DNA of 34,591 nt from positions 1 to 34,591 of the forward strand of contig JADFMY010000020.1 of NCBI GenBank assembly GCA_022563685.1, read 5' to 3'. A model generated the notes under the pieces. It worked only from the letters and a program-made list of their open reading frames with translations. It was not told the DNA's origin and searched no databases. This document shows positions 21,844 through 32,909 of this stretch, piece by piece; the stretch's first letter is position 1; each line of letters starts with the position of its first letter. Both the position numbers and the translations under genes were made by a program. The stretch comes from Pseudomonadota bacterium (GTDB taxonomy: Bacteria; Pseudomonadota; Gammaproteobacteria; GCA-001735895).

Positions 21844-23886
21844 CTAAAGGTCTTTCACCAGACGTAATGCGTCATAAATGGCTGCGTGGATATTGCGTGA
21901 CGCTACCGCGTCACCAATTCGGAACAATTGAAACTTGCCGTCGGGATTGCTGGTAATAGTCTGTTTGGTGCCCTGGATTAACGCCTCGTGATCGACTTCA
22001 CCCAGGTTGCTCGACCCTGGCTTAAGTTGATAGTACAGCTCGTCGACCGGAATGGTTCCATGTTCGACGATTAACTGATCGACCACGCGTTCGGATTCAA
22101 AATCTCCATAGTCGCTGCCAAGCACGACCTTGATGCGGTCTCCCTGCCGTTTAGCGCGAAGCGCACGGCGGCACAGGGTGAAGCGAATATCGTGAGGCAA
22201 TAGCGAACGCATGTATGGGGTAAGGTTGGTGCCACCCATGTCGGGTGAAATCTGGCGTTCCGGGGTAACGTATTCCAGATTTGCACCGCTTTTGGCGATG
22301 ATTTCAGCCGCCTGCATACCCGGGTGATCGGCGCCATCATCATATAGCATCACGTCACCCGCGGGTTTAACGTCACCGCTGATGATTTCCCAGCTCGAAA
22401 TGCTGAGTTCGTTGCCGGATTGCAGAAGGTTCCGATCGGGCAGGCCGCCGGTTGCTATGATGACGACGTCGGCATTTTCGGCGAGAACTTCATCGGCTTC
22501 GGCGTAGGTATTGAATCGAAATTCGACGCCGGCAGCCTCGCATTGCGCAACGCGCCAGTCGATTATTCCGATCAGCTCTCGGCGGCGTTGGCTTTGCGTA
22601 AGCAATAGTACCTGACCACCCGGTTTGGGTGTGGCTTCGAAGACTATGACCTGATGACCGCGTTGGGCGCCAATGCGGGCGGCTTCGAGACCGGCGGGTC
22701 CGGCACCGACGACTACCAATTTCCTGGGGTGCTCAGCCTTGGTTTCGATTTGATGCGGCATCGTCGCCTCGCGTCCGGATGCCGGGTTATGAATACACAA
22801 TGCTTCTCCCGCCAGGTAAATGCGGTCGAGACAGTAGGTGGCGCCGACGCAGGGACGTATATCCTGCTCACGGCCCTGCATCAGTTTTTGTACGATAAGA
22901 GGGTCGGCGATATGCGCACGCGTCATGCCTACCATATCGAGTTTGCCACTCGCAATCGCGTGACGGGCGGTTGCGATATCGGCGATTTTCGCTGCATGGA
23001 ATACCGGGAAATTGACCTCTGCTTTTATTTCACCAGCGAAGTCGAGGTGAGGTGACGCCGCCATGCCCTGGACCGGAATAATGTCGGTAAGGGCCGCATC
23101 GGTATCGATATGTCCTCGAATAATATTGAGGAAATCGACCTGACCGGTTCTAATCATACGATGAGCGATTTCGACGCCTTCTTTACGCGTAATTCCATTT
23201 TCTATCTGTTCATCGGCGACCATGCGCAGGCCGACGATGAATTCGTCACCAACCCGCTTGCGGATTGCATCCAGTACCAGGTGGGTAAAGCGTAGGCGGT
23301 TGTCGAGCGAACCACCCCATTCATCTTCGCGGTGATTGGTAGCGGGTGACCAGAATTGATCGATCAAGTGGCCGTAACACTGAAGTTCGATACCATCGAG
23401 ACCGGAGGCCTGCATGCGTTCGGCGGCATCGGCGTAATCCTCGACAATGCGTTCGATATCCCAGGCTTCGATGGTCTTGGGGAAGGCACGATGCGCGGGC
23501 TCGCGTATTCCAGAAGGCGATACAGTTGGCAACCAGTCAGAGTGATTCCAGTGCGCGCGACGCCCCAGGTGCGTGAGCTGAATCATGATTTTGGTATCGT
23601 ACTGGTGACAGGCGTCGGCCAGTTCACGCATCCAGGGAAGTACTTCATCCTTATAAGCCAGTATATTGCCAAATGCAGGTGGGCTGTCTCTGGATACGAG
23701 TGCCGAGCCTGCGGTCATGGTCATTGCGACACCCGCCTTAGCTCGAGCTTCGTGATACAACCGATAACGCTGTTTGGGCATGCCATCTTCGGTATAGGCG
23801 GGCTCGTGCGAGGTAATCATGAGCCGGTTGCGCAGCTTGAGATGCTTTAACTGAAATGGTTGTAGTAGAGGGTCACTACTCGCCAT
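21844..23886 (-). CDS. DgcA-like FMN/FAD oxidoreductase (N-methyl amino acid demethylation)
   Basis: 680 residues, built like trimethylamine dehydrogenase and 2,4-dienoyl-CoA reductase. An N-terminal FMN barrel (1-340) contains ELQCYGHLIDQFWSP and NHREDEWGGSLDNR. A cysteine-rich linker (346-364) follows, then an FAD/NAD(P) domain from VVVGAGPAGLEAA (391). Overall likeness to dimethylglycine demethylase DgcA is strong, including the end LFRIGDAVASRNIHAAIYDA. Last gene of the carnitine operon, 95 bp after the transporter, so it probably oxidises dimethylglycine or a related N-methyl amine formed from glycine betaine. The cluster motif keeps three of the four Cys seen in trimethylamine dehydrogenase. 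Confidence 0.75.
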   Translation of the reverse strand: MASSDPLLQPFQLKHLKLRNRLMITSHEPAYTEDGMPKQRYRLYHEARAKAGVAMTMTAGSALVSRDSPPAFGNILAYKDEVLPWMRELADACHQYDTKIMIQLTHLGRRAHWNHSDWLPTVSPSGIREPAHRAFPKTIEAWDIERIVEDYADAAERMQASGLDGIELQCYGHLIDQFWSPATNHREDEWGGSLDNRLRFTHLVLDAIRKRVGDEFIVGLRMVADEQIENGITRKEGVEIAHRMIRTGQVDFLNIIRGHIDTDAALTDIIPVQGMAASPHLDFAGEIKAEVNFPVFHAAKIADIATARHAIASGKLDMVGMTRAHIADPLIVQKLMQGREQDIRPCVGATYCLDRIYLAGEALCIHNPASGREATMPHQIETKAEHPRKLVVVGAGPAGLEAARIGAQRGHQVIVFEATPKPGGQVLLLTQSQRRRELIGIIDWRVAQCEAAGVEFRFNTYAEADEVLAENADVVIIATGGLPDRNLLQSGNELSISSWEIISGDVKPAGDVMLYDDGADHPGMQAAEIIAKSGANLEYVTPERQISPDMGGTNLTPYMRSLLPHDIRFTLCRRALRAKRQGDRIKVVLGSDYGDFESERVVDQLIVEHGTIPVDELYYQLKPGSSNLGEVDHEALIQGTKQTITSNPDGKFQLFRIGDAVASRNIHAAIYDALRLVKDL

Positions 23887-23981
23887 AATGTCACCAGGAA
23901 ATCAGGTCGATTACGATTGATATTAGCAGTTGGCAAGGCAGGAAGGCAATGTGATCAGTTTCGCCCTGGTGCCTGAATTTA

Positions 23982-24887
23982 TCAATCGCTTTTCTGGAGC
24001 CTTGGGTTATGTACTGCCCGGATGCGGGTAAGCGCGATACCACCGAGAATCGTTGTGAGCGCCAGAATACTATGCCATTCCATCGGTTCAGACAGGATTA
24101 TCACACCGGCAAAAAAGGCGACGACCGGAATCAGATAATTAATCGTCGATAAAAAGGTAGGCCCGGCGCGCTCTATCACCGCAAACAGGATGATGGTCGC
24201 GATCCCGGTTGGGCCGATTCCCAACCAGATCATGGAATTGATCGATTTCAGACTCATGCCCGAGGCATCATAGGGTGCGAGAAAAAACCAGATCGGCAGC
24301 ATCGTGATACTGGCTGCGACCATCACACCAGTACTACCCACCAGCGGGGTGAAACGAGGCAGGCGGCGAACCAGAATCGTATTGACCGCATAACTGGTGG
24401 CAGCGATAAAAATCGCGATGCCGCTGAACATCGCGCGGCTTCCCCCTTCAAAAACCGGCCCCAGCAAGATCGTAACTCCGGTGATGCCCATCGCAAAGCC
24501 GACGATTTTATAGCGCGTCAAATTTTCACCTTCGACAAAATAATGCGCGAGCAGCATGGTCATCAACGGCATGATTGCCATGATCATTCCAGCGGTCCCC
24601 GAGTGCACCGATAGCTGGCCCCAGGAAATCAGAAAGAATGGTAAAAGGTTACCCATGAAACCCATGAGCAGAAAAGCAAGCCAGGCGTTTAGCGTCATCG
24701 GAATTCGATGGCCCCGTGCCACCACGATGCCCAACAGTACGATTGCCGCCAGCACGACCCGGAAAAAAACCAGCGATAACGGATCGATGGTTTCAACCGA
24801 AATCGAGATGAACATGAACGAAGTGCCCCAGAGTAGCACCAGGCTCAGCAATAACGACCAGTTGATCAGTGAACTTCTGAAATCCAT
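23982..24887 (-). CDS. EamA (DMT superfamily) transporter
   Basis: 301 residues with ten predicted membrane helices in two EamA repeats (LLLSLVLLWGTSFMFISIS at the start, and the second repeat from about residue 150). The GP-containing helix ends LGPVFEGGSR and WLGIGPTGIATIILF are typical. Such proteins usually export small metabolites. It starts 3 bp after the acetoacetate-CoA ligase, so it is inside the carnitine operon. Export of a methylated amine or an organic acid by-product is conceivable, but the substrate cannot be read from the sequence. Confidence 0.88.
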   Translation of the reverse strand: MDFRSSLINWSLLLSLVLLWGTSFMFISISVETIDPLSLVFFRVVLAAIVLLGIVVARGHRIPMTLNAWLAFLLMGFMGNLLPFFLISWGQLSVHSGTAGMIMAIMPLMTMLLAHYFVEGENLTRYKIVGFAMGITGVTILLGPVFEGGSRAMFSGIAIFIAATSYAVNTILVRRLPRFTPLVGSTGVMVAASITMLPIWFFLAPYDASGMSLKSINSMIWLGIGPTGIATIILFAVIERAGPTFLSTINYLIPVVAFFAGVIILSEPMEWHSILALTTILGGIALTRIRAVHNPRLQKSD

Positions 24888-24890
24888 GCG

Positions 24891-26831
<1,941 letters not shown>

Positions 26832-26839
26832 AGAGAAAA

Positions 26840-27622
26840 CTACTTCCCTTTCCACACCGGCTCGCGCTTTTCCGCAAAAGCCTTGAAACCTTCCAGGCCA
26901 TCTTCACTGCCGTAAAGGATATCGACCGTGGCAAACTGGCGTTTGGTGATGCGGTTCAGCGCATCCTGAAATTTCATGCCTTCGGCTTCGCGCGCGACTT
27001 CTTTGATCGATGCAAAAACCAGTGGCGGCCCCGACTCAATTTGTTCGGCAACTTCCCAGACGCGGTCCATCAGCTTGTCTGCGGGCAGGACCTCATTCAC
27101 CAATCCCCAGCGATGCGCTTCCTGCACATCCATCCAGCGTCCGGTGTACAGCATTTCCATCGCCACATGGTAGGGAATCCGTCTGGGTAATTTCAAAGTC
27201 GCCGCGTCGGCCAGGGTGCCGGCCTTGATCTCGGGTAAGGAAAAACTCGAATGATCCGAGGCATAAATCAAGTCGGCAGACAGCGCCAGTTCGAAGCCAC
27301 CACCGACTGCCATGCCATTGACTGCGGCGATGACGGGCTTGTTCAAGCCACGTAATTCCTGTAAGCCCGCGAAACCGCCGACACCATAATCGGCATCAAC
27401 CGCATCACCATCCGCTGCGGCCTTGAGATCCCAGCCGGCGCTGAAAAACTTGTCACCCGCGGTGCGGATGATGGCCACGTGTAGATCTGGATCGTCGCGG
27501 AATTCCCTGAAAGTTTCACCCATCAAACGGCTGGTAGGCAGGTCGATGGCATTGGCTTTGGGCCGGTCGAGAGTGACTTCGAGTATGCCGCCGACACGTT
27601 TGGTTTTTACCACTTCGGACAT
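26840..27622 (-). CDS. caiD: CaiD-like crotonobetainyl-CoA hydratase (carnitinyl-CoA dehydratase)
   Basis: 260 residues, the length of E. coli CaiD, with close likeness along the chain: EVTLDRPKANAID, FREFRDDPDLHVAII, KFFSAGWDLKAAA, GGFAGLQELRGL, GGGFELALSAD and the ending FAEKREPVWKGK. Both crotonase-type acidic residues are kept (Glu in GGGFEL and in FSLPEIK). The reaction is reversible hydration of crotonobetainyl-CoA to L-carnitinyl-CoA. The start at 27622 fits the aggagaa site and the family N-terminus. The loop after the second Glu reads AGTLADAATL, where I recall LGIVPDSGG in E. coli. It would sit between the acyl-CoA dehydrogenase and carnitine dehydrogenase steps. Confidence 0.85.
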   Translation of the reverse strand: MSEVVKTKRVGGILEVTLDRPKANAIDLPTSRLMGETFREFRDDPDLHVAIIRTAGDKFFSAGWDLKAAADGDAVDADYGVGGFAGLQELRGLNKPVIAAVNGMAVGGGFELALSADLIYASDHSSFSLPEIKAGTLADAATLKLPRRIPYHVAMEMLYTGRWMDVQEAHRWGLVNEVLPADKLMDRVWEVAEQIESGPPLVFASIKEVAREAEGMKFQDALNRITKRQFATVDILYGSEDGLEGFKAFAEKREPVWKGK

Positions 27623-27626
27623 GAGT

Positions 27627-29681
27627 TCATTTCTCCTGTAAAACAATCAGTGCATCGGCAGCGAAAACGCCTTTGCCTTCTGCGCATAATAATAATGGAT
27701 TGACGTCGAGCTCCAGCAGACGATCCGATGCATCGATGGCATAGTGTTGTATCGCCAGGATCGCGTCAACCGCAGCTTTAATATCTGCTTTTGGTTTGCC
27801 ACGATAGCCTGCGAACAAGGGCGCCGATTTCAGCTCGGCGAGCAGGTTTTCTATCTGGCTGCGAGTTGCAGGTATCACCAGAGTGCGACTGTCTTTCATG
27901 ATCTCTACCAGAATACCGCCGCTGCCTATGGTCATTACCAGACCGAATTGAGCGTCATGGGTGATACCGACAATGAGTTCGGCAACCACGTCTTCGACCA
28001 TCGATTCAAGGTAAAGTCTATCGCTTAGCTCGAGCAATGCATTTGCGGCCTTAGCCACCGCATCAGCCGATTGCAAATTTAAACGCATCGCATTGGCTTC
28101 GGTTTTGTGTACGATTCCAAGTGCCTTGAGTACCAGTGGATAGCCTGTTTTATCTGCGTTCTCTACTGCTTGCTGAACCGATGTGACGAGATGGCTCGAC
28201 GGTATCGGTACTTCAAAGCTGGCTAGCCTTTGCTTGGCGCTGGCTTCATCGAGCGTTATTTTTTCGGGATGGGTCGCCGTTGGCTCTAACACGGGATCGC
28301 TGTGTTCGTGTTGCCAGGCCTGCCCGATGTCCGCCGCGATTTCGGCGGCCTTCAAAGCTTCTTCGAAACCGTACAGGCTGACGATGCCCCGCTCCATAAA
28401 TGCCTCGGTATAGCTCTCAGGAATGTTTTCCGACATCGAAATGGCAAGCGCGCCTTTGGCTTTGTTGGCCTTGAGTGCTGCTTCGAAAGCATCCACCGCG
28501 ACCAACCACTCCGAGTCGTCGCAGCGCTCGCTGTGTGGAAAGTCGAGTACCAGAAAATTCATATCGAAGCCGTTGCCCACCATTGCGGTATAAGCCCGGG
28601 TCATCACATCGCTATTGCCCCAGCAATAGTTATGGTAGTCGAGCGGGTTCGAAACCGTGACCAGTGGACCCAGCGCGTCTTGCACCGGCTTTTTCTGTGC
28701 CTCATCGAGCGCTGGGAAATAAACTTTTTTACCGACCGCAGTGTCAGCCATGATACTCGCTTCACCGCCGGAGCAACTCATTGATGAAATGCGATATCCG
28801 TTCAGGGGTCCGTGTACGTGCAACAGTTTGAGCGATTCGAGAAATACCGGTATCGAATTCGCCTGACCGAATCCATTACGCTTCAGAAAGGCGCTCGCAG
28901 CCGCCTGCGACCCGGCCAGCGACGCGGTATGCGAGAGCGTCGCCACCTGTGCCTGTTCACTCTCGCCGACCTTGAAGACAACGACAGGCTTACCCAGTGT
29001 TCGGGCTCTTTGCGCCAGCGTCTCCATCGCGGCGATCGAATCGAAGCCCTCGATATACAGTCCCAGCGCGCTCACACGCGGGTCGTCGAGCATGTTCAGG
29101 GCGAGGTCCGACATACCAACCTGCGCCTGATTACCCACGGTTAGCATATACGCGAGTGGCAGCCCCCGGCGTTGCATGGTGAAATTTATCGCGATGTTGG
29201 AGGACTGGGTAATGATCGCCACCCCGGTATGACCCTCTGGCAGACGACGACCACCCTGTTGATCGGGCCACAACAGTGCACCGTCGGCATAGTTGATCAA
29301 GCCGTAACAATTTGGCCCGATGATGGGCATATCGCCAGCGGCCTCGATTAACTCAGACTGTAACTGTCCACCGGTTTCGTCGGATTCGAGAAACCCGGAG
29401 GCGTAGCATACGGCACCACCGGCACCTATAGCCCTGAGCGATCTGACTACCTCGATAGTCAGGTGACGATTGACGCCGATAAAGGCGGCGTCGGGAGCGC
29501 CGGGTAATTCTTCTACCGAGGCGTAGGCGGGGAGTCCCCTCACCTCGGTTTTACTCGGATGTACAGGCCAGATTTCGCCTTCGTAGCCCATCAACTGGCA
29601 CTGTTCGACCACCCGGCTGGCCTGCAGGCCACCGATCGCGGCAATCGATTTAGGTCGTAACAGTCTTTCCAGTTTCATCAT
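27627..29681 (-). CDS. NDP-forming acyl-CoA synthetase (acetyl-CoA synthetase ADP-forming type)
   Basis: 684 residues. A CoA-binding Rossmann domain (RPKSIAAIGG, about 8-130) is followed by a succinyl-CoA-ligase-like domain with LSHTASLAGS (probable phospho-His) and a C-terminal ATP-grasp domain (YPLVLKALGIVHKTEANAM ... VAELIVGI ... LELDVNPLLL). These enzymes interconvert acyl-CoA + NDP + Pi with acid + CoA + NTP. In this operon it could activate gamma-butyrobetaine, crotonobetaine or carnitine, or run in reverse on betainyl-CoA and make ATP. The start is the first of two adjacent ATG codons, 13 bp after the dehydrogenase stop; the longer open frame is overlap only. Confidence 0.82.
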   Translation of the reverse strand: MMKLERLLRPKSIAAIGGLQASRVVEQCQLMGYEGEIWPVHPSKTEVRGLPAYASVEELPGAPDAAFIGVNRHLTIEVVRSLRAIGAGGAVCYASGFLESDETGGQLQSELIEAAGDMPIIGPNCYGLINYADGALLWPDQQGGRRLPEGHTGVAIITQSSNIAINFTMQRRGLPLAYMLTVGNQAQVGMSDLALNMLDDPRVSALGLYIEGFDSIAAMETLAQRARTLGKPVVVFKVGESEQAQVATLSHTASLAGSQAAASAFLKRNGFGQANSIPVFLESLKLLHVHGPLNGYRISSMSCSGGEASIMADTAVGKKVYFPALDEAQKKPVQDALGPLVTVSNPLDYHNYCWGNSDVMTRAYTAMVGNGFDMNFLVLDFPHSERCDDSEWLVAVDAFEAALKANKAKGALAISMSENIPESYTEAFMERGIVSLYGFEEALKAAEIAADIGQAWQHEHSDPVLEPTATHPEKITLDEASAKQRLASFEVPIPSSHLVTSVQQAVENADKTGYPLVLKALGIVHKTEANAMRLNLQSADAVAKAANALLELSDRLYLESMVEDVVAELIVGITHDAQFGLVMTIGSGGILVEIMKDSRTLVIPATRSQIENLLAELKSAPLFAGYRGKPKADIKAAVDAILAIQHYAIDASDRLLELDVNPLLLCAEGKGVFAADALIVLQEK

Positions 29682-29694
29682 TGGGCGCGAGTGT

Positions 29695-30855
29695 TTATCC
29701 ACCGAGGGGGCGTAGCAGCTCACGCGAAATGATGTGCCGTTGGATTTCCGAGGTGCCATCCCAGATACGCTCGACGCGTGCGTCGCGCCAGAAACGTTCC
29801 AGTGGTAATTCATCCATCAAACCCATGCCGCCGAAGATTTGGATCGCTTCGTCGGTTACCCGCGCGAGCATCTCGGTGGCATAGAGCTTGGCACTGGCGA
29901 TTTCGCGGTTGGCATCCATACCCTCGTCGAGACGCCAGGCTGCCGCCAGGGTGAGCCAGTCGGCGGCATCGATTTCGGTAATCATGTCAGCGAGTTTGAA
30001 TGACACGCCCTGGAACTTGCTGATCTGCTGGCCGAACTGTTTGCGCTCGGTGGTGTAGGGCAGGGCGTATTCGAATGCGCGACGCGCGCGACCGACACTG
30101 GTGGCTGCGACGGTCAGACGCGTCGCATAGAGCCAGTCGTTGGCGATATCGAAGCCATGGTGTAGTTCACCCAGAATTTGGGATGCAGGCAGGCGGCAAT
30201 TGTCAAAGTTTAAAATACAGTTTTTGTAACCGCGATGGCTCACCGAGTTGTATCCGGGTCGAATCTCGAAACCGGGTGTACCGCGGTCTACCAGAAAGCA
30301 GGTGATTTTCTTTTTGATCCCGTGCGAGGTTTCTTCTTCACCGGTGGCGACAAAAACGATCACGAAAGCGGCAATATTGGCGTGGCTGATGAAGTGTTTG
30401 GTGCCGTTCACTACCCAGTCGCCGCCGTCGAGTTTGGCGTTGCATTTCATACCCCGCACGTCCGAACCTGCTTCGGGTTCGGTCATTGCCAGGGCGTCGA
30501 ATTTTTCGCCCTTGACCGCCGGAAACAGGTACTTTTCGCGTTGCTCTTCGTTGCAGGCCTGCAAAATTCCAGAAGGTCGTCCGAAGAAAACCGTAAGGCC
30601 GTTCGAGGCGCGACCGAGTTCGCGTTCGAGCAGCGTAAAGTCCAGATGGCCGAGGCCACCGCCACCGAATTCCTCGGCGATATTGGCGGCAAAATAACCG
30701 GCGTCGAGACACTTGTCGCGAATTTCGTGCCCAAGCTCCAGCGGTACTTCGCCGGTTCTTTCGATTTCGGCTTCGTGCGGATAAATTTCTTTCTCGACAA
30801 ATGCTCGCACCGTGTCGACGATCATTTCCTGCTCAAAACTTAGACCAAAATGCAT
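29695..30855 (-). CDS. Acyl-CoA dehydrogenase, probable gamma-butyrobetainyl-CoA dehydrogenase
   Basis: 386 residues with all ACAD parts: helical N-terminus, FAD-binding ALAMTEPEAGSDVRGMKC (about 121-138), the RKQFGQQISKFQG segment and the C-terminal QIFGGMGLMDE. The position of the catalytic Glu in the usual YEGTSEIQ is Asp366 in IWDGTSEIQRHI. In an operon with CaiD and carnitine dehydrogenase the fitting reaction is oxidation of gamma-butyrobetainyl-CoA to crotonobetainyl-CoA, feeding the hydratase. Electrons would go to ETF, whose genes are not here. It starts 26 bp after the carnitine dehydrogenase stop, with a gctctc-poor but plausible ribosome site (ggagagc on the minus strand). Confidence 0.8.
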   Translation of the reverse strand: MHFGLSFEQEMIVDTVRAFVEKEIYPHEAEIERTGEVPLELGHEIRDKCLDAGYFAANIAEEFGGGGLGHLDFTLLERELGRASNGLTVFFGRPSGILQACNEEQREKYLFPAVKGEKFDALAMTEPEAGSDVRGMKCNAKLDGGDWVVNGTKHFISHANIAAFVIVFVATGEEETSHGIKKKITCFLVDRGTPGFEIRPGYNSVSHRGYKNCILNFDNCRLPASQILGELHHGFDIANDWLYATRLTVAATSVGRARRAFEYALPYTTERKQFGQQISKFQGVSFKLADMITEIDAADWLTLAAAWRLDEGMDANREIASAKLYATEMLARVTDEAIQIFGGMGLMDELPLERFWRDARVERIWDGTSEIQRHIISRELLRPLGG

Positions 30856-30881
30856 ATTAGCTCTCCAGGGGAACCCTTCAG

Positions 30882-31889
30882 TTACTCGTCGTTGGCCGCT
30901 GTCTGTGCCTGATCGATCAATTGTTGCTCGTACCTCGCCAGGGTTTTTCCAGCACCCCAGTTGGTACCCTTGAGTGCCTGCAAGATCGCAATCAGGTTGT
31001 CATCACGGATGGATTCCAGATCGCGTGGTGACAGACCCTTAGCCTGGGTCTCGCATTGATCTCCGACTTCGTTAACAAATTCATCGGTTAATTCTGGTAC
31101 ATCCATGAGCTTGGTCCAGGGCCATTTGAGACAGGGGCCAAACATCGCAAGCATGGCCCGCATCCCGCCTTCCCCGCCTGCCAGATGGAAGGTCTGCATG
31201 GTACCCATTTGCGCCCATCTGAGTCCAGGGCCATAGGCGATGGCAGTGTCAATTTCCTCTGCGGTGGCGATCTTGTCATGCAGCAGCCATAGCGCCTCGC
31301 GCCACAGGGCTTCCTGCAGGCGGTCGGCGATAAAGCCTTCTATTTCCACCCGGCAATGCAGCGGGTGCATACCGATTTCTGCGTAGAAGGTCTTTGCCCA
31401 CTCGATGTATTTCGCCTCGGTCTTTTCTCCGCCGACGAGTTCAACCAATGGCAACAGGTAAACCGGGTTGAAGGGATGGGCAACCATCAGTCGCTCCGGA
31501 TGTTGCATCTCCCGTTGCAGCTCGGTTGGCATGATGCCGGAGGTGGATGAAGTAATAACGGCATCGGTTGCCGCCGTGGTTTCGATTTCCGTAAAGACCG
31601 CACGCTTGATATCCGGTCTTTCAGGCACCGACTCGATAATCAATTGAGCGTCGCCAGCGGCGGCGGCAACTGTATCGTGCCAGCGAATAGACCCTTTTTT
31701 CGGACGGGGTGCGGTGGTCAGTTTCGCCAGGGCGCGCTCGGCATTTGCCAGCACCGCATCAAATTTGTCTTTTGCGTCCGCAGCGGGATCAAATACGGCA
31801 ACATCGATACCGTTCTCGATCAACCGTGCCGCCCAGCCCCCGCCGATGACGCCGCCGCCTATGATGGCAGCCGTTTTTACTTCAGACAT
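30882..31889 (-). CDS. cdhA: L-carnitine 3-dehydrogenase
   Basis: 335 residues of the 3-hydroxyacyl-CoA dehydrogenase fold. The NAD-binding motif IIGGGVIGGGWAARL (10-24) is followed by SSTSGIMPTEL, HPFNPVYLLPLVELVGG with the catalytic His, and a C-terminal helical domain (FIADRLQEALWREALWLL). It oxidises L-carnitine to 3-dehydrocarnitine with NAD+. It is the single-domain form: some homologues carry a fused betainyl-CoA thioesterase at the C-terminus, which is absent here and ends in a short polar tail. Second gene of the operon, 12 bp after the BKACE gene. Confidence 0.9.
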   Translation of the reverse strand: MSEVKTAAIIGGGVIGGGWAARLIENGIDVAVFDPAADAKDKFDAVLANAERALAKLTTAPRPKKGSIRWHDTVAAAAGDAQLIIESVPERPDIKRAVFTEIETTAATDAVITSSTSGIMPTELQREMQHPERLMVAHPFNPVYLLPLVELVGGEKTEAKYIEWAKTFYAEIGMHPLHCRVEIEGFIADRLQEALWREALWLLHDKIATAEEIDTAIAYGPGLRWAQMGTMQTFHLAGGEGGMRAMLAMFGPCLKWPWTKLMDVPELTDEFVNEVGDQCETQAKGLSPRDLESIRDDNLIAILQALKGTNWGAGKTLARYEQQLIDQAQTAANDE

Positions 31890-31901
31890 AGTAATCTCCG
31901 C

Positions 31902-32819
31902 TTATTTAGAAACCGGAGCGCGTTTTTGCAGTTGCAGCTTTTCGCGCACTTCGGCAGGGGACATCAGGGTAGCACCCATATTGGTGACGATAGTCGCTGC
32001 CTTTTCAACTAGCTGCGCGTTGGTCGCGAGCTTGCCTTTTTCCAGCCAGAGGTTGTCTTCGAGCCCGACGCGCACATTGCCGCCAGCCAGCATTGCCGCC
32101 GCCGCATAAGGCATTTCATTGCGACCGATTGAAAACGCGGAAAAAGTCCAGTTGTCTGGCGTATTGTTGACCATCGCCATGAATGTGTTCAAATCGTCGG
32201 GCGCGCCCCAGGGAATGCCCATACACATTTGAATCATCACCGGATCCTGGATAATACCTTCTTCGACCAGTCGTTTGGCGAACCACAGGTGGCCGGTTTC
32301 GAATACCTCGATCTCGGGACGTACGCCGAGGTCGGTCATCATTTGCCCCATCGCGCGTAACATGCCGGGGGTGTTGGTCATCACATAGTCGGCCTCGGCA
32401 AAGTTCATCGTGCCACAGTCGAGGGTGCAGATTTCGGGCAGACACTCGGCTACGTGCGCAATGCGTTCAGTCGCGCCCGCCATATCTGTGCCGGCCTCGT
32501 TCAATGGCAACGGATTTTCCGAATCGCCAAATACCAGGTCACCACCCATGCCCGCGGTGAAATTCACCACGACGTCGATTTCAGAGTCACGTATGCGATC
32601 GATTACTTCGCGATATAACTCAGGACGACGGCTGGGTGCGCCGGAGTCGGGTTCGCGAACGTGACAGTGCACCACTGCGGCACCAGCCCTGGCCGCGTCG
32701 ATTGCGCTCGCGGCTATTTGCTCGGGCGAGCGCGGTACATGTGGTGAGCGATCCTGGGAGCTACCCGAACCGGTTACAGCACAGGTGATAAATGGGTTTA
32801 AGTTGACTGTTAAGGGCAT
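31902..32819 (-). CDS. cdhC: BKACE-family enzyme, dehydrocarnitine cleavage
   Basis: 305 residues, a beta-keto acid cleavage (formerly DUF849) barrel. Zinc-site motif VVHCHVREPDSG with two His, the VNFTAG strand, TLDCGTMNF, EVFETGHLWFA and GLEDNLWLEKG with the acidic ligand. BKACE enzymes condense a beta-keto acid with acetyl-CoA. With dehydrocarnitine they yield betainyl-CoA and acetoacetate, which matches its neighbours carnitine dehydrogenase and acetoacetate-CoA ligase. First gene of the operon, with ggaggaggt 7 bp before the ATG, the best ribosome site of the cluster. Confidence 0.88.
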   Translation of the reverse strand: MPLTVNLNPFITCAVTGSGSSQDRSPHVPRSPEQIAASAIDAARAGAAVVHCHVREPDSGAPSRRPELYREVIDRIRDSEIDVVVNFTAGMGGDLVFGDSENPLPLNEAGTDMAGATERIAHVAECLPEICTLDCGTMNFAEADYVMTNTPGMLRAMGQMMTDLGVRPEIEVFETGHLWFAKRLVEEGIIQDPVMIQMCMGIPWGAPDDLNTFMAMVNNTPDNWTFSAFSIGRNEMPYAAAAMLAGGNVRVGLEDNLWLEKGKLATNAQLVEKAATIVTNMGATLMSPAEVREKLQLQKRAPVSK

Positions 32820-32909
32820 GGCCGACCTCCTCCAAATCGATGCGCAATCATGTCACGGATTTTTCCAATATGCTTGTGCTTTTACGCAATAGTTTTAATA
32901 TTTTGCGAA
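32820..32909. promoter_or_regulatory. Divergent control region between cdhC and cdhR
   Basis: This 90-bp gap separates the operon from its divergent regulator and should hold the CdhR binding site and both promoters. On the plus strand ttgtgc (32874) and aatatt (32897) are 17 bp apart and could serve cdhR, though the start point would then be very close to the ATG. I could not define an operator by eye. Confidence 0.45.
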
